Assembly: GCA_016124235.1 (NCBI GenBank)
Contig: WGOC01000002.1
Span: forward strand, 248,001 to 312,000
Direction of reading: 5' to 3'
DNA from: a bacterium
Lineage (GTDB): Bacteria; Verrucomicrobiota; Verrucomicrobiia; Limisphaerales; RI-55
DNA length: 64,000 nucleotides
Made by a program: the position numbers and the translations under genes
The notes under the pieces: generated by a model
Database searches by the model: none
Seen by the model: only the letters and a program-made list of their open reading frames with translations
What the model was told of the DNA's origin: nothing
Part shown: one piece after another, positions 44,961-53,831 of the stretch
How the letters are laid out: every line of letters begins with the position of its first letter
Numbering within the stretch: position 1 is the stretch's first letter

Positions 44961-46832
44961 TTAAAGAGAGATTGGTGTCTTCAATTTGATGTTTAGCGGG
45001 AAGTTGAACGTTCCGCTGTCCGGATCTTCCACAACCTTGCCGCCGAGGTCCGTTCCCTTGGGATCCACCATCGGGCTCGCGCGCAACGCATCGCGCAGCG
45101 CGTAGGCAATCTTTTCATTGGCACCCGGATCGCCGGACTGCTCCCGGATATCGACCGCACGAATGGTCGTAAGCACCGTCGAGATGTTGTTCGTGTCAGC
45201 GTTGTTCTCCATGAAGAAATCGGTCTCGGCTTTCTTCGAGGACTTTTTGTTCAAACCACCACTCTTGGAAAGCGCCAAACCGTAACGCGCAAGGAAGCGT
45301 TCATCTTTTTCCGGCTCCTCTTCTTCCTTTTTGTCTTCCAACGAAGCCGAACCTTCGGCAAGCGGATTGTAGGTCTTGACCTTCTCAAACCACATTCCTA
45401 CCGGCGCCCCCAGTTCGTTGCCCAGCTTGTTCTCCGTGTCGATCATCACTTGGCGGACCTGATTGTAAAATTCAATCCAGGCAAAACGCTCGCGCATCCA
45501 CGCGCTCAGCTGACCAACGCGCTTGGACTCCTTATCCAACTCCGACTTCAACTTTGTAAGTTGCGAGTCCTTGGTCTTAAGCGGCGCCGCCTTCTGGTCC
45601 AGCTCATGGAAGGCCTCCTCTTTAACGGACGCCAAACTCGAGTAAAGAAATCCAAAGGCGAGAACCACAAGAACGAGACTGAACACCGCCGCGATGAGGT
45701 ACGGCTTCTTCTGGCTGATCTGTTGCCGCTGCAACAAGCTTTTCGGCATCAGGTTCATCTCAACCGGGCATTCGGCGATGTTGCGCAAGGCCGCGCCAAC
45801 CACCTCACCAAGCAAGTGCGCCGACTTCTCCAATTCCTCGATGTTGACCGCTGGATTGATGCGATCCTGGATCGCCCGGAGCGGATTGAAATACTCGACC
45901 GGCACGTTCAGTTTTTCCGAGAAGAACTGGGCCGTGTAAGGCATGATCGAACCACCACCGGAAAGGAACAAACGGACTGGCGCAGAACCGGCCTGCTGCT
46001 GCCGATAGAATTGCAGCGTCTGATTGACCTGAATGTGGAGGCGCGTCATCACCTGCCGGGAAATCTTGGAAATGGCCGCTTGATGCGGATTCTCCGGCTC
46101 CTCATAGGCGCCACCCAAGCCAACAAAGCCTTCTGCAATCTTGATTTCTTCCGCCCGCGCGAACGGCAACTTCGCTTCCGCTCCGAATTCCTGGGTGATG
46201 GAGTTGGCTCCAATATTAATACTACGCGCGTAAACCTTGTTCCCTTCGAAGAAAAGCAAGTTACTCGTTTTGGCACCGATATCCAAAAGCATCGTGCAAC
46301 CTTCCAAGTCCGCATAGTTGAAGCGGTAGGCGTTGCAGAGAGCGGCCGGCGATACGTCAACCAATTGCAGCTTCAACCCAGCGGCATCACCACTTCGGAA
46401 GAGCCCTTCGATGATGTCGGACTTGACCGCAACCAAGAGGACTTCGAGCTCGCCGGAACCTGTCGTGCCGAGAATCTGATAATCCCAGACCACTTCCTCG
46501 AGCGGAAACGGCACGTTCTGCTGTGCCTCGTATTGGATGATCTGGGTGACTTTCGAGGAATCAACCGGCGGCAGTTTGACGAACTTCGAAAAGACGTGAA
46601 ACCCGGGTGCGCAAACGTTGATGTTCTTGGAAGCGAATCCACGTTCGGCAACCAACTTCTGGAGCGCCTTGATCACGACCCCTTCGCGGGCCGCATCCTG
46701 ACTACCGGCGATCCCCAACGGCTCAATGCCGAAATTGATCAGGGTCAGGGAGCCGTCCGCCGTGACATCGAACTCCGCGACCTTGAGCGTGCTCGCTCCA
46801 AAATCGACGGATAGGAATGATTTGTTGCTCAT
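44961..46832 (-). CDS. PilM-PilN fusion-like protein (Amuc_1101-like)
   Basis: A 623-residue protein. Residues 1-350 are an actin-fold PilM: FLSVDFGASTLKVAEF, LLDIGAKTSNLLFF and RLFLSGGGSIMPYT give the nucleotide-binding blocks. One membrane helix (PYLIAAVFSLVLVVLAFGFLY, about 375-395) and a coiled coil follow, then a periplasmic domain resembling PilN, so PilM and PilN seem fused. It would build the inner-membrane platform of a type IV-pilus-like machine. ATG 46832 follows GGAAAGG; a start 12 codons earlier lacks a ribosome site. It is the first gene of the four-gene operon. Confidence 0.85.
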   Translation of the reverse strand: MSNKSFLSVDFGASTLKVAEFDVTADGSLTLINFGIEPLGIAGSQDAAREGVVIKALQKLVAERGFASKNINVCAPGFHVFSKFVKLPPVDSSKVTQIIQYEAQQNVPFPLEEVVWDYQILGTTGSGELEVLLVAVKSDIIEGLFRSGDAAGLKLQLVDVSPAALCNAYRFNYADLEGCTMLLDIGAKTSNLLFFEGNKVYARSINIGANSITQEFGAEAKLPFARAEEIKIAEGFVGLGGAYEEPENPHQAAISKISRQVMTRLHIQVNQTLQFYRQQQAGSAPVRLFLSGGGSIMPYTAQFFSEKLNVPVEYFNPLRAIQDRINPAVNIEELEKSAHLLGEVVGAALRNIAECPVEMNLMPKSLLQRQQISQKKPYLIAAVFSLVLVVLAFGFLYSSLASVKEEAFHELDQKAAPLKTKDSQLTKLKSELDKESKRVGQLSAWMRERFAWIEFYNQVRQVMIDTENKLGNELGAPVGMWFEKVKTYNPLAEGSASLEDKKEEEEPEKDERFLARYGLALSKSGGLNKKSSKKAETDFFMENNADTNNISTVLTTIRAVDIREQSGDPGANEKIAYALRDALRASPMVDPKGTDLGGKVVEDPDSGTFNFPLNIKLKTPISL

Positions 46833-46945
46833 ACTTTCAACTGCCTTTCCACCCCGATTGGGGTACACGCCAACTCACCGGCGATATTGGACGTGCGCAC
46901 TCGCAGGAAGTGCGTGCTGGTTACTTGAAATCACCGGGTGGGTCA

Positions 46946-46999
46946 AACGAAAAATCCTCGCTGACAACGATCACGGCAATCTCTTACCGTGGATTGTCG
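46946..46999 (-). terminator. Weak candidate terminator after the UDP-glucuronate decarboxylase gene
   Basis: On the minus strand GACAA...CACGG and CCGTG...TTGTC can form an interrupted 10-bp stem just after the stop at 47005, with a T-run about 8 nt further. The internal loop and spacing make it a weak terminator candidate. Confidence 0.3.
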
Positions 47000-47004
47000 G
47001 GAAC

Positions 47005-48009
47005 TCAAAAAACTTTGCTCCCGAAATATTTAATCGTCCGCTTGAGCCCTTCTTCCAACCCCACCTGGGGCGCCCATTTCAACAACCGCTTGGCCCGGGT
47101 GATATCCGGCCGTCGCTGCTTCGGATCGTCCTGCGGCAACGGCCGGAAAACCAACTTTGATTTGGACCCCGTAGCCGCCTTTATGGCACGCGCAAATTCG
47201 ACCATCGTCAGTTCAACTGGATTGCCAATGTTCACTGGATAAATCTCCCGGCTCATCATGAGCCGGTAAATCCCATCAATTAAGTCCGAGCAAAAACAAA
47301 ACGACCGGGTCTGGCTGCCATCGCCAAACACTGTCAGAGGCTTGCCCCGCATTGCTTGACTAACAAACGCCGGCACGACGCGCCCGTCGTTCAACCGCAT
47401 CCGCGGGCCATAGGTATTAAAGATTCGCACGATCCGGGTTTGGATGTCGTGTTCGCGGTGATATGCCATCACCAGTGCTTCCGCAAAACGCTTCGACTCG
47501 TCATAGCATCCCCGTGGCCCGATCGTGTTGACGTTGCCCCAGTAATCCTCCGTCTGTGGATGCACCAACGGATCCCCGTAAATTTCCGATGTGGAGGCCA
47601 GAAGAAATCGCGCGCCTTTTGCCTTGGCCAGCCCCAAGGCCTTGTGCGTGCCCAACGAGCCGACCTTCAACGTCTGGATCGGCAACTCCAGATAATCGAT
47701 CGGGCTCGCGGGCGAAGCAAAATGCCAGACGTAGTCGACCGGTCCGTGAAGATACAAAAACTCGGTGACATCCTGTTTGATAAAACGGAAAGACGGGTTG
47801 CCGGCCAGATGCTGGATGTTCTCAACTGAGCCCGTCACCAAGTTGTCGATCGCGATCACTCGATGGCCCTCGTCGAGCAATCGATCCACCAGATGAGACC
47901 CCAGAAAACCCGCACCTCCGGTCACGACCGACACGGGTGCAGAGCGACGGACAGACCGCCGGGTTTGTGTTGAGTTGGGTTTTGGTTTTTTGGATCCGGA
48001 TCGAGGCAT
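47005..48009 (-). CDS. UDP-glucuronate decarboxylase-like NAD-dependent epimerase
   Basis: A 334-residue short-chain dehydrogenase/epimerase. The Rossmann motif is GGAGFLGSH (31-39) and the active site is Tyr169-x3-Lys173 in [11 protein letters not shown]. The blocks [11 protein letters not shown] and FNTYGPRM are typical of UDP-xylose synthases, which convert UDP-glucuronate to UDP-xylose. The first ~24 residues are basic and polar, and a later start is possible. It probably supplies a pentose donor for the exopolysaccharide made by the genes upstream. It lies 130 nt after the glycosylphosphotransferase gene. Confidence 0.92.
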   Translation of the reverse strand: MPRSGSKKPKPNSTQTRRSVRRSAPVSVVTGGAGFLGSHLVDRLLDEGHRVIAIDNLVTGSVENIQHLAGNPSFRFIKQDVTEFLYLHGPVDYVWHFASPASPIDYLELPIQTLKVGSLGTHKALGLAKAKGARFLLASTSEIYGDPLVHPQTEDYWGNVNTIGPRGCYDESKRFAEALVMAYHREHDIQTRIVRIFNTYGPRMRLNDGRVVPAFVSQAMRGKPLTVFGDGSQTRSFCFCSDLIDGIYRLMMSREIYPVNIGNPVELTMVEFARAIKAATGSKSKLVFRPLPQDDPKQRRPDITRAKRLLKWAPQVGLEEGLKRTIKYFGSKVF

Positions 48010-48139
48010 ACGCGGTAGGGATTCAATGAGTTCGTTTCAAAAAGCAAGCAGTGAGAGAATAGGCGACAGCCGCCACCGGAGTTTTGTAGGTGGCGCAAGG
48101 TAATTGGAGCCGTCACTCAAACCTTGGGCCAGGAAATAT

Positions 48140-49531
48140 TCAGCGAGCCCCGGCTCCCGTCAGAACAACCGGAACCGTGCGCATCAGGATTTTCAAGTCG
48201 AGCCAGATCGTCCAATTGTCGATATATTCCAGGTCCAACCGCACCCAGTCCTTGAAATCCCGGACTTCATTGCGACCACTCACCTGCCACAGACACGTAA
48301 GCCCCGGCTTAACACTCAGCCGACGACGATGCGCGAGATCATCGAAGCGCTCAACTTCATCCACCGGCAGCGGTCGCGGTCCCACGAGGCTCATGTCGCC
48401 ACGGAGCACATTGAACAGTTGAGGCAACTCATCGATACTCCACTTGCGAATGAACCGACCAAAAGGAGTGATCCGCGGGTCATTGGTCACCTTGAAAACC
48501 GGACCGCTCATTTCGTTCAATTGTGCCAATTCCTGTTTGAGCTGCTCGGCATTGTTCACCATCGACCGGAACTTGTACATGTTGAACGGCCGCCCGTTTA
48601 GACCCGCCCGTTGCTGGCGGAACAACACCAGTCCCGGCGAGGTGATCCGGACAATGATCGCCGCCGGTAGCATCACCAAGGGACCCAGGATCGCGAGCGC
48701 AACAAACGCCACCACAAAGTCGATGGTCTGCTTTGCCAGCGCCTGCCAGGAAGCTTCCGGTGCCGAGCGGAACACCAGCATCGGCTTGCCGTAGAAGTCG
48801 TCCAAAGAAGTCTGACTGATCTCGGTCTTGAAGAAGTCGGCCATCAACCAGACTTCCACCCCTTCGAGCTCACACGTCTGAATGGCCTTTTCTACCTGGC
48901 CAAAGACCGTGTGCCGCGCGCACAGCACCACTGCATTGACCGAATATTTGTGCAGCAGATCAGGCAACCGATTAACAAACGAATCGTCGATCGCAAGCTC
49001 TTCAACAACGTCAAAGCCCTCGCTGATATTCTGGTCGAGATACTCATGCAACTTTGTTGTTTCCTGCGCTGGGCCCGCAATAATCAACCTTCTCCGCAAG
49101 CTTGGTTGCCCAAGTCTTGATTCTGCCAACCGCAGAATTAGCTCCTCCTTCACCATTACGACCACAAAACTAACAATCGGAAGGAGCAAATAGACGGAAC
49201 GCCCGTGGTTGGTGCGAAAAAGAAAGTCCATCATGATGCAACCCACCGAAACAAGAGTGGCCGCCTTCAGCAGCTGCCAGGCGGTCGCTCGGCGGTCAGC
49301 CAGCAATGGTCGGCCGTAAAAGCCACACATTTCCAAAGCCAGAGGCGACACCGGAACAATGAAGGCAAGCATCCAGGAATACTGATCGAACGACTGCAAT
49401 TGGTCAGCCACCCAACCCCGATTGTGAAGTTCACTCCGGATGAGATGCGCGAGCCAGAAACACACGCCAAACAGAAAAGCATCCACCAGTTTGTGGATTT
49501 GCGTGCGGACCTGGCGTTGTTTCCTGAGCAT
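48140..49531 (-). CDS. Polyprenyl glycosylphosphotransferase (EPS initiation)
   Basis: A 463-residue membrane enzyme that transfers a sugar phosphate to undecaprenyl phosphate, starting exopolysaccharide repeat units. Several N-terminal membrane helices (within 1-130) and a Rossmann-like region (about 150-250) precede a further helix. The cytoplasmic catalytic domain follows, with KFRSMV, WSIDELPQLFNVLRGDMS and VGPRPLP. The end holds LTCLWQVSGRNEV. It lies 86 nt after the EpsI-like gene in the same direction. Confidence 0.93.
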   Translation of the reverse strand: MLRKQRQVRTQIHKLVDAFLFGVCFWLAHLIRSELHNRGWVADQLQSFDQYSWMLAFIVPVSPLALEMCGFYGRPLLADRRATAWQLLKAATLVSVGCIMMDFLFRTNHGRSVYLLLPIVSFVVVMVKEELILRLAESRLGQPSLRRRLIIAGPAQETTKLHEYLDQNISEGFDVVEELAIDDSFVNRLPDLLHKYSVNAVVLCARHTVFGQVEKAIQTCELEGVEVWLMADFFKTEISQTSLDDFYGKPMLVFRSAPEASWQALAKQTIDFVVAFVALAILGPLVMLPAAIIVRITSPGLVLFRQQRAGLNGRPFNMYKFRSMVNNAEQLKQELAQLNEMSGPVFKVTNDPRITPFGRFIRKWSIDELPQLFNVLRGDMSLVGPRPLPVDEVERFDDLAHRRRLSVKPGLTCLWQVSGRNEVRDFKDWVRLDLEYIDNWTIWLDLKILMRTVPVVLTGAGAR

Positions 49532-49617
49532 ATTTTCCAGCTTAACTGGGTTAGCGCGCCAAAAATCGAGCCCGGAAGAACACTGCTAGTTCTCTGCTTG
49601 GTATACTCTTATTGAAT

Positions 49618-50373
49618 CTATTCAACATTGGAGAAGACAGTTCCGTTATTCATTTTGTGGTACATAGGTGTGGAGGCATGGATAAACGATTCCATTCGTT
49701 TGATCAGACCGGCTTCCTTACCTGGAGTTGAGTAACTCAAAACAGAAACGTATGCCCATCTTTGAAGCTCGCCGGTTAATAATAGATGCTTTGCCATCCA
49801 CCACATGCGCTCGAAATGGCTGGCGGTGATTCGCTGATCGGCAACAAACCAGTACATATATACCGCTCGCACTTTTTCCTCTCTCCCATCAGGCTGCTTC
49901 AAAACACGCTCAGCGACAATTTCCTTTACTGGAAGCTTTCTTTTATTGCGCAATGTTACAAACGCTACCTTTTCTTTCAAGATGCTCCAACCCTGCCCCG
50001 TCAAACAATACTCGGGCTTGTGAATGCTCGTTCTATCGAGGCCCATCATGACAACGGTTACTTGCAGAGGCGCCATATTAGACGATTCATCGACGTAAAG
50101 TCGCCGCGCGAAGGTTGTGTCGCTTGGCAACCAGTCGACTTCTAATTTCGTAATCGGCCTTGCGGTTGACGTGTAATCCAATACACGTTGCGGCAATGCA
50201 ATAGTATTTGTGGCAATTAGTCGCCCATCCTCACAATATACATTCTCACCACGCATTATTAGTCCGGGATTTCCTAGATGGCGACTTCGATCGATGTGGC
50301 GCAGAAACAAGGCAGTTACCACCATCGTCGCAATCATTGCTGCAAATACCGACCATTTACCTTTCGTCTTCAT
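49618..50373 (-). CDS. Exosortase-associated EpsI-like protein (DUF3485)
   Basis: A 251-residue protein with one N-terminal membrane helix (VFAAMIATMVVTALFL) and an external domain typical of EpsI. Signature blocks are TSIHKPEYCLTGQGW and VYMYWFVADQ. In exosortase systems EpsI is encoded beside the exosortase and is needed for exopolysaccharide production or sorting; its biochemistry is unclear. Its ATG overlaps the exosortase stop (50370-50373, ATGA). Confidence 0.9.
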   Translation of the reverse strand: MKTKGKWSVFAAMIATMVVTALFLRHIDRSRHLGNPGLIMRGENVYCEDGRLIATNTIALPQRVLDYTSTARPITKLEVDWLPSDTTFARRLYVDESSNMAPLQVTVVMMGLDRTSIHKPEYCLTGQGWSILKEKVAFVTLRNKRKLPVKEIVAERVLKQPDGREEKVRAVYMYWFVADQRITASHFERMWWMAKHLLLTGELQRWAYVSVLSYSTPGKEAGLIKRMESFIHASTPMYHKMNNGTVFSNVE

Positions 50374-51314
50374 GCTTGGCCATTTCTGACGGACGCACGA
50401 GTTATTATTGGTGGGGATTCTCTTATTTTCTTCCCCACAAACAGCAACCCACCGAGTGCGATTGCAAATGTTAGGAAGCCTAACTTTTGTTCAACCATTG
50501 CGCCAGCTTCAATGCTGATTGATCGCCCGACAATCAATACCAGTGTGATGCGGGTCAGGTTGCCGAGAATTGCAAGTGGGAATGCCAACCCGATCAATGT
50601 TGACCGCTTCCAAGCTTCAGTGAAATGCGTATATGCGTAAATTATGGCCAAGACTAGCATGGATACCAAACTGCGGATTCCGCTACACGCGGGTGCGACG
50701 TCAAATAACGGAGTTCCCTGTGGGGACAGGATTTGAGATCCGTTGGCCAAATAACCAAGGCCCAAAAACAGATTCCCCAGACTCACCGCAATCTTCGTAA
50801 CAACTATTCGTAATGGGAGCGTGAGCACGTCTTGCAAAGTGCCTAACGGAACCATAAAAACAAGAAGCCCCATCGGGAAAAACGTGCGTTTCGTCCACTC
50901 TTTTCCAAATGTAACCCCTCCTATGCCATACAATCCAACAACAAATCCCAACAGGGAAATCCTCACCTGCTGGACCAAATACCCCACGATGTGCATGCCG
51001 ACGCCGATCAGGAAAATCAACAGAGCTGGCCCCCAAACGCTCTTGCTTATTCCTATCAACTCATTTCGTTTCCAAATCAGAAGCGCCACAACCACAAAGG
51101 GTATAAACAGGCAGTAGTGATCATCAGCGGACATCGAATACGCATAACGCGTCCATCCGAACATTGATGAAGTGTCATGGTATCCAAACGTGTTGTTTCC
51201 GTAAAAATGGAAGAGAGCCACCCAAGACGCAGACAGCAACGCGAAGAACCACTTATTTGGCAGGCTACACCAAAGCCCCCAGGTTTCTGCACTAATCTTT
51301 CCGATTGGTTCCAT
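50370..51314 (-). CDS. Exosortase (protein-sorting membrane peptidase)
   Basis: A 314-residue protein with about eight membrane helices. The exosortase residues Cys210 in APACSGIRSL and Arg255 in GNLTRI are present. The position usually held by the third residue, His, appears to be Glu275 (GAMVEQKLGF). ATG 51314 was chosen because it follows the upstream stop by 26 nt; a longer version overlaps the glycosyltransferase by 55 nt. Exosortases cleave C-terminal sorting tails such as PEP-CTERM on exported proteins. EpsI follows with a 4-nt overlap. None of the exported proteins in this window ends with an evident sorting tail. Confidence 0.92.
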   Translation of the reverse strand: MEPIGKISAETWGLWCSLPNKWFFALLSASWVALFHFYGNNTFGYHDTSSMFGWTRYAYSMSADDHYCLFIPFVVVALLIWKRNELIGISKSVWGPALLIFLIGVGMHIVGYLVQQVRISLLGFVVGLYGIGGVTFGKEWTKRTFFPMGLLVFMVPLGTLQDVLTLPLRIVVTKIAVSLGNLFLGLGYLANGSQILSPQGTPLFDVAPACSGIRSLVSMLVLAIIYAYTHFTEAWKRSTLIGLAFPLAILGNLTRITLVLIVGRSISIEAGAMVEQKLGFLTFAIALGGLLFVGKKIRESPPIITRASVRNGQA

Positions 51315-51340
51315 AGGAAATTTATACGCGTAACGACACC

Positions 51341-52525
51341 TCAAGTAGCCACATTCTCGTACGCTGACAAAAGATTCTCCACAGAGTTTTCCCAAGCAAG
51401 CGGTCCAATTATGCGTCGGAGCGCAACCGAAGACATCAAATCCCGCCGCTGTTCATCTCGCAATACCTCAAGAATGATGTCCCCAAGCTTCTCTGGGCAA
51501 TTCTCATAGATGTACGCTGCAGCTTCTGCGGCACTTTCGCGCCCTTCAAAAGTAGCAAACATTACCTGTGGTTTTCCAAATGCCATGTACTCTAACGTCT
51601 TGTTCATTGTACAGTGATTGTTGTAGGGATTAATTGGGTCACAGGCAACGCCTAGATCCATGGTTTTCAGCGCTGAAAAAAGGTATTCATTGCTAACTCT
51701 CCCGGGCATATCCACAAAATCCCGCAATTTGTAGAAATCTCTAAGCTTTACCAGGGTTTCATATTCGGGCCCCGTTCCCATGAGCAAAAACTGAATGTCT
51801 TGACGCTTCCTATGTTGGACAATGTGTTTGACGGCCTCGACTAGGTAATGAACACCGTCGGCATTACCCATCACTCCAACATAGCCAACCAAATAGCGCC
51901 TTCCTCGGCGCAGCGAATTGTCAGCTGCACATTCCTGGACTTGAATTTTTGGCGCAGTTCTTACGACGATCACCGAGTCGGGTTTCTTTTTCCCGCGCGC
52001 TTCCGCAACTTTCTTCACAGACTGATTCGTAGCGACTACCACGTCCGCCAACCAGTACGTCAACCACTCTGCTGTGCGGACCATCCAATAGAGATATCCG
52101 CGACCACCAAATTTGGCTTCATACATTTCAGGCCATAAATCATGTTGATCGTAGATAACTCGTGTTCCAAAGAATAACTTAAAAGGGAGGGCGACAAGAA
52201 ACAGCAAATCTGGGGGGTTACAGATATGAATTATTCGGAACCGATGGCGCCACCAGGCCTTCCAAGCCAGTATCGTCTCGCCGCAAAGGGCCGAGGCATA
52301 CTCGCCCACAAACCCCAGCAGACCACCGGCTTCTTCGCTGATCCAGTGCCTATAAATGTGAATCCCATCACGACATTCATATGCCGCGGTCCATCCCCGC
52401 ATCTTGGGACAAATGACAACCACTTCGTAGCCCGCGTCACGCAATGCACATGATTCCTGCCATACCCGCCGGTCCAACGGCACAGGCAGGTTCTCCACAA
52501 TGATCAGTACAGCGGGCTTCTTCAC
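51341..52525 (-). CDS. Glycosyltransferase family 4
   Basis: A 394-residue GT-B glycosyltransferase. The N-terminal LIIVENLPVPLDRRVWQES is typical of EPS GT4 enzymes. The donor site has YVGVMGNADGVHYLVEA and, later, NKTLEYMAFGKPQVMF. The start taken is GTG at 52525, 4 nt after the upstream TAA, because it begins right at the first beta-strand. An ATG at 52591 would overlap the dehydrogenase gene by 62 nt. It should add a sugar to the lipid-linked repeat unit. Confidence 0.9.
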   Translation of the reverse strand: MKKPAVLIIVENLPVPLDRRVWQESCALRDAGYEVVVICPKMRGWTAAYECRDGIHIYRHWISEEAGGLLGFVGEYASALCGETILAWKAWWRHRFRIIHICNPPDLLFLVALPFKLFFGTRVIYDQHDLWPEMYEAKFGGRGYLYWMVRTAEWLTYWLADVVVATNQSVKKVAEARGKKKPDSVIVVRTAPKIQVQECAADNSLRRGRRYLVGYVGVMGNADGVHYLVEAVKHIVQHRKRQDIQFLLMGTGPEYETLVKLRDFYKLRDFVDMPGRVSNEYLFSALKTMDLGVACDPINPYNNHCTMNKTLEYMAFGKPQVMFATFEGRESAAEAAAYIYENCPEKLGDIILEVLRDEQRRDLMSSVALRRIIGPLAWENSVENLLSAYENVAT

Positions 52526-52529
52526 GATG

Positions 52530-53831
52530 TTACCAGCAAAACCCTTGGTAAGTCGCTTCAAGTCGTTGGAGCTCAGGCCAGCCGTTGACATCGATGATGT
52601 GATGCTTTTCTGTCACCCAACACTTCAACTCCTCGACCGGGGCGCATTTCTGATTGATCAGAATCATTCCTGAGTCACCCACCGCATCCTTAAGATTCGG
52701 ACACAAAAGACTGGCCAGATGCGGCATCTTCGTATCGATGGCGCGCTTATTGGCACCTACCAATCCTGCCAGATTGAGGGCCGGATCGTAGATACGAAGC
52801 TTCCACCCGCGCCCCAGCAGTGTCTGAGCCACCTCCACCATCGCGCTCTCACGCAAATCGTCTGTGTTTGATTTGAAGCTCAGCCCCAATATACAGGCCT
52901 CGGTCTGGCCGCTCTCCGCAATCAACGTCAACAAGCTCTGCAAATGACGCTCATTGCTTGGCAGCAAACTTTCCAGCATCGGCAATTGCACGCCATTCAC
53001 TCGCGCACAATTGGTCAATGCCCGCAAGTCCTTTGGCAGGCATGAGCCCCCAAAAGGGTTCCCTGGCTTAAGGTAGTACGCGGACAAATTGAGTTTGGTG
53101 TCCCGGGAAACCAGCCTCATGACCACACGGGAATCAACGCCTATCTGTTTGCCTATTCGACCGATTTCGTTGGCAAATGTGATCTTTGCTGCATGGAACG
53201 CATTGCAGGTATACTTAACCATTTCCGCCGTAGGCCAGCTTACTATTTCGGCGCTTTCTCCAAATAAAGCCGCCAGCAACTCTGCAGATGGCTCTTGTCC
53301 TTCTTTGGAACCCACAACCGCGAGCGAAGGATCTTCAAAATCAGCCACCGCGGTGCTTTCCCTGAGAAACTCCGGGAAGAAGTGGACCCGCAGCTGCCCC
53401 GTGGAAACTAGGTCGCCTAAGAACTCATCCACTAATAACTGTGTACTGCCCGGTAACATCGTGCTCCGCAATACGAGCACATGCGCTTTATCTTTACGCC
53501 GCACCGCATTGCCGATCTGGTCAACGACTGCCCTCACATAACTCAAGTCCAAGGCACCGCTCACACGCGAGGGCGTTCCCACACAGACGATGGAGAGCTC
53601 CGTGGCCTCGATTGCTTCCTCACATTTATTGGTGGCGCGCAACCGCCCTTGCTCTTTCGCGGACCGAAGTAATTCGTCCAGCCGAGGCTCAACGATCGGT
53701 GAGATCCCTCGGTTAAACATCTCCACTTTACTCTTCTGTACATCGACTCCAACGACGCCATGGCCTCGCTTTGCCAGGCATCCCGCCGTCACGGCGCCCA
53801 CGTAACCGAGGCCAAAAATACTAATGTTCAT
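52530..53831 (-). CDS. Nucleotide-sugar dehydrogenase, GDP-mannose 6-dehydrogenase-like
   Basis: A 433-residue enzyme that oxidises a nucleotide sugar to its uronic acid with two NAD. The Rossmann motif is ISIFGLGYVGAV (3-14) and the catalytic Cys264 is in PFGGSCLPKDLRAL, which looks more like AlgD (GDP-mannose) than UDP-glucose dehydrogenase (GYGGSCFPKD). ATG 53831 overlaps the upstream stop as ATGA and is the true start; sequence before it does not fit the family. Substrate is a judgement from motif only. Confidence 0.9.
   Translation of the reverse strand: MNISIFGLGYVGAVTAGCLAKRGHGVVGVDVQKSKVEMFNRGISPIVEPRLDELLRSAKEQGRLRATNKCEEAIEATELSIVCVGTPSRVSGALDLSYVRAVVDQIGNAVRRKDKAHVLVLRSTMLPGSTQLLVDEFLGDLVSTGQLRVHFFPEFLRESTAVADFEDPSLAVVGSKEGQEPSAELLAALFGESAEIVSWPTAEMVKYTCNAFHAAKITFANEIGRIGKQIGVDSRVVMRLVSRDTKLNLSAYYLKPGNPFGGSCLPKDLRALTNCARVNGVQLPMLESLLPSNERHLQSLLTLIAESGQTEACILGLSFKSNTDDLRESAMVEVAQTLLGRGWKLRIYDPALNLAGLVGANKRAIDTKMPHLASLLCPNLKDAVGDSGMILINQKCAPVEELKCWVTEKHHIIDVNGWPELQRLEATYQGFCW

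Noticed and set aside
45450..46814. Plus-strand frame of 454 codons opposite the PilM-like gene
   Set aside because: Shadow of a well-supported gene; arginine- and leucine-rich chance product.
48070..48094. Inverted repeat CGCCACC/GGTGGCG between the glycosylphosphotransferase and decarboxylase genes
   Set aside because: Stem is good but no T-run follows on either strand, so I do not call it a terminator; it may be an mRNA stem.
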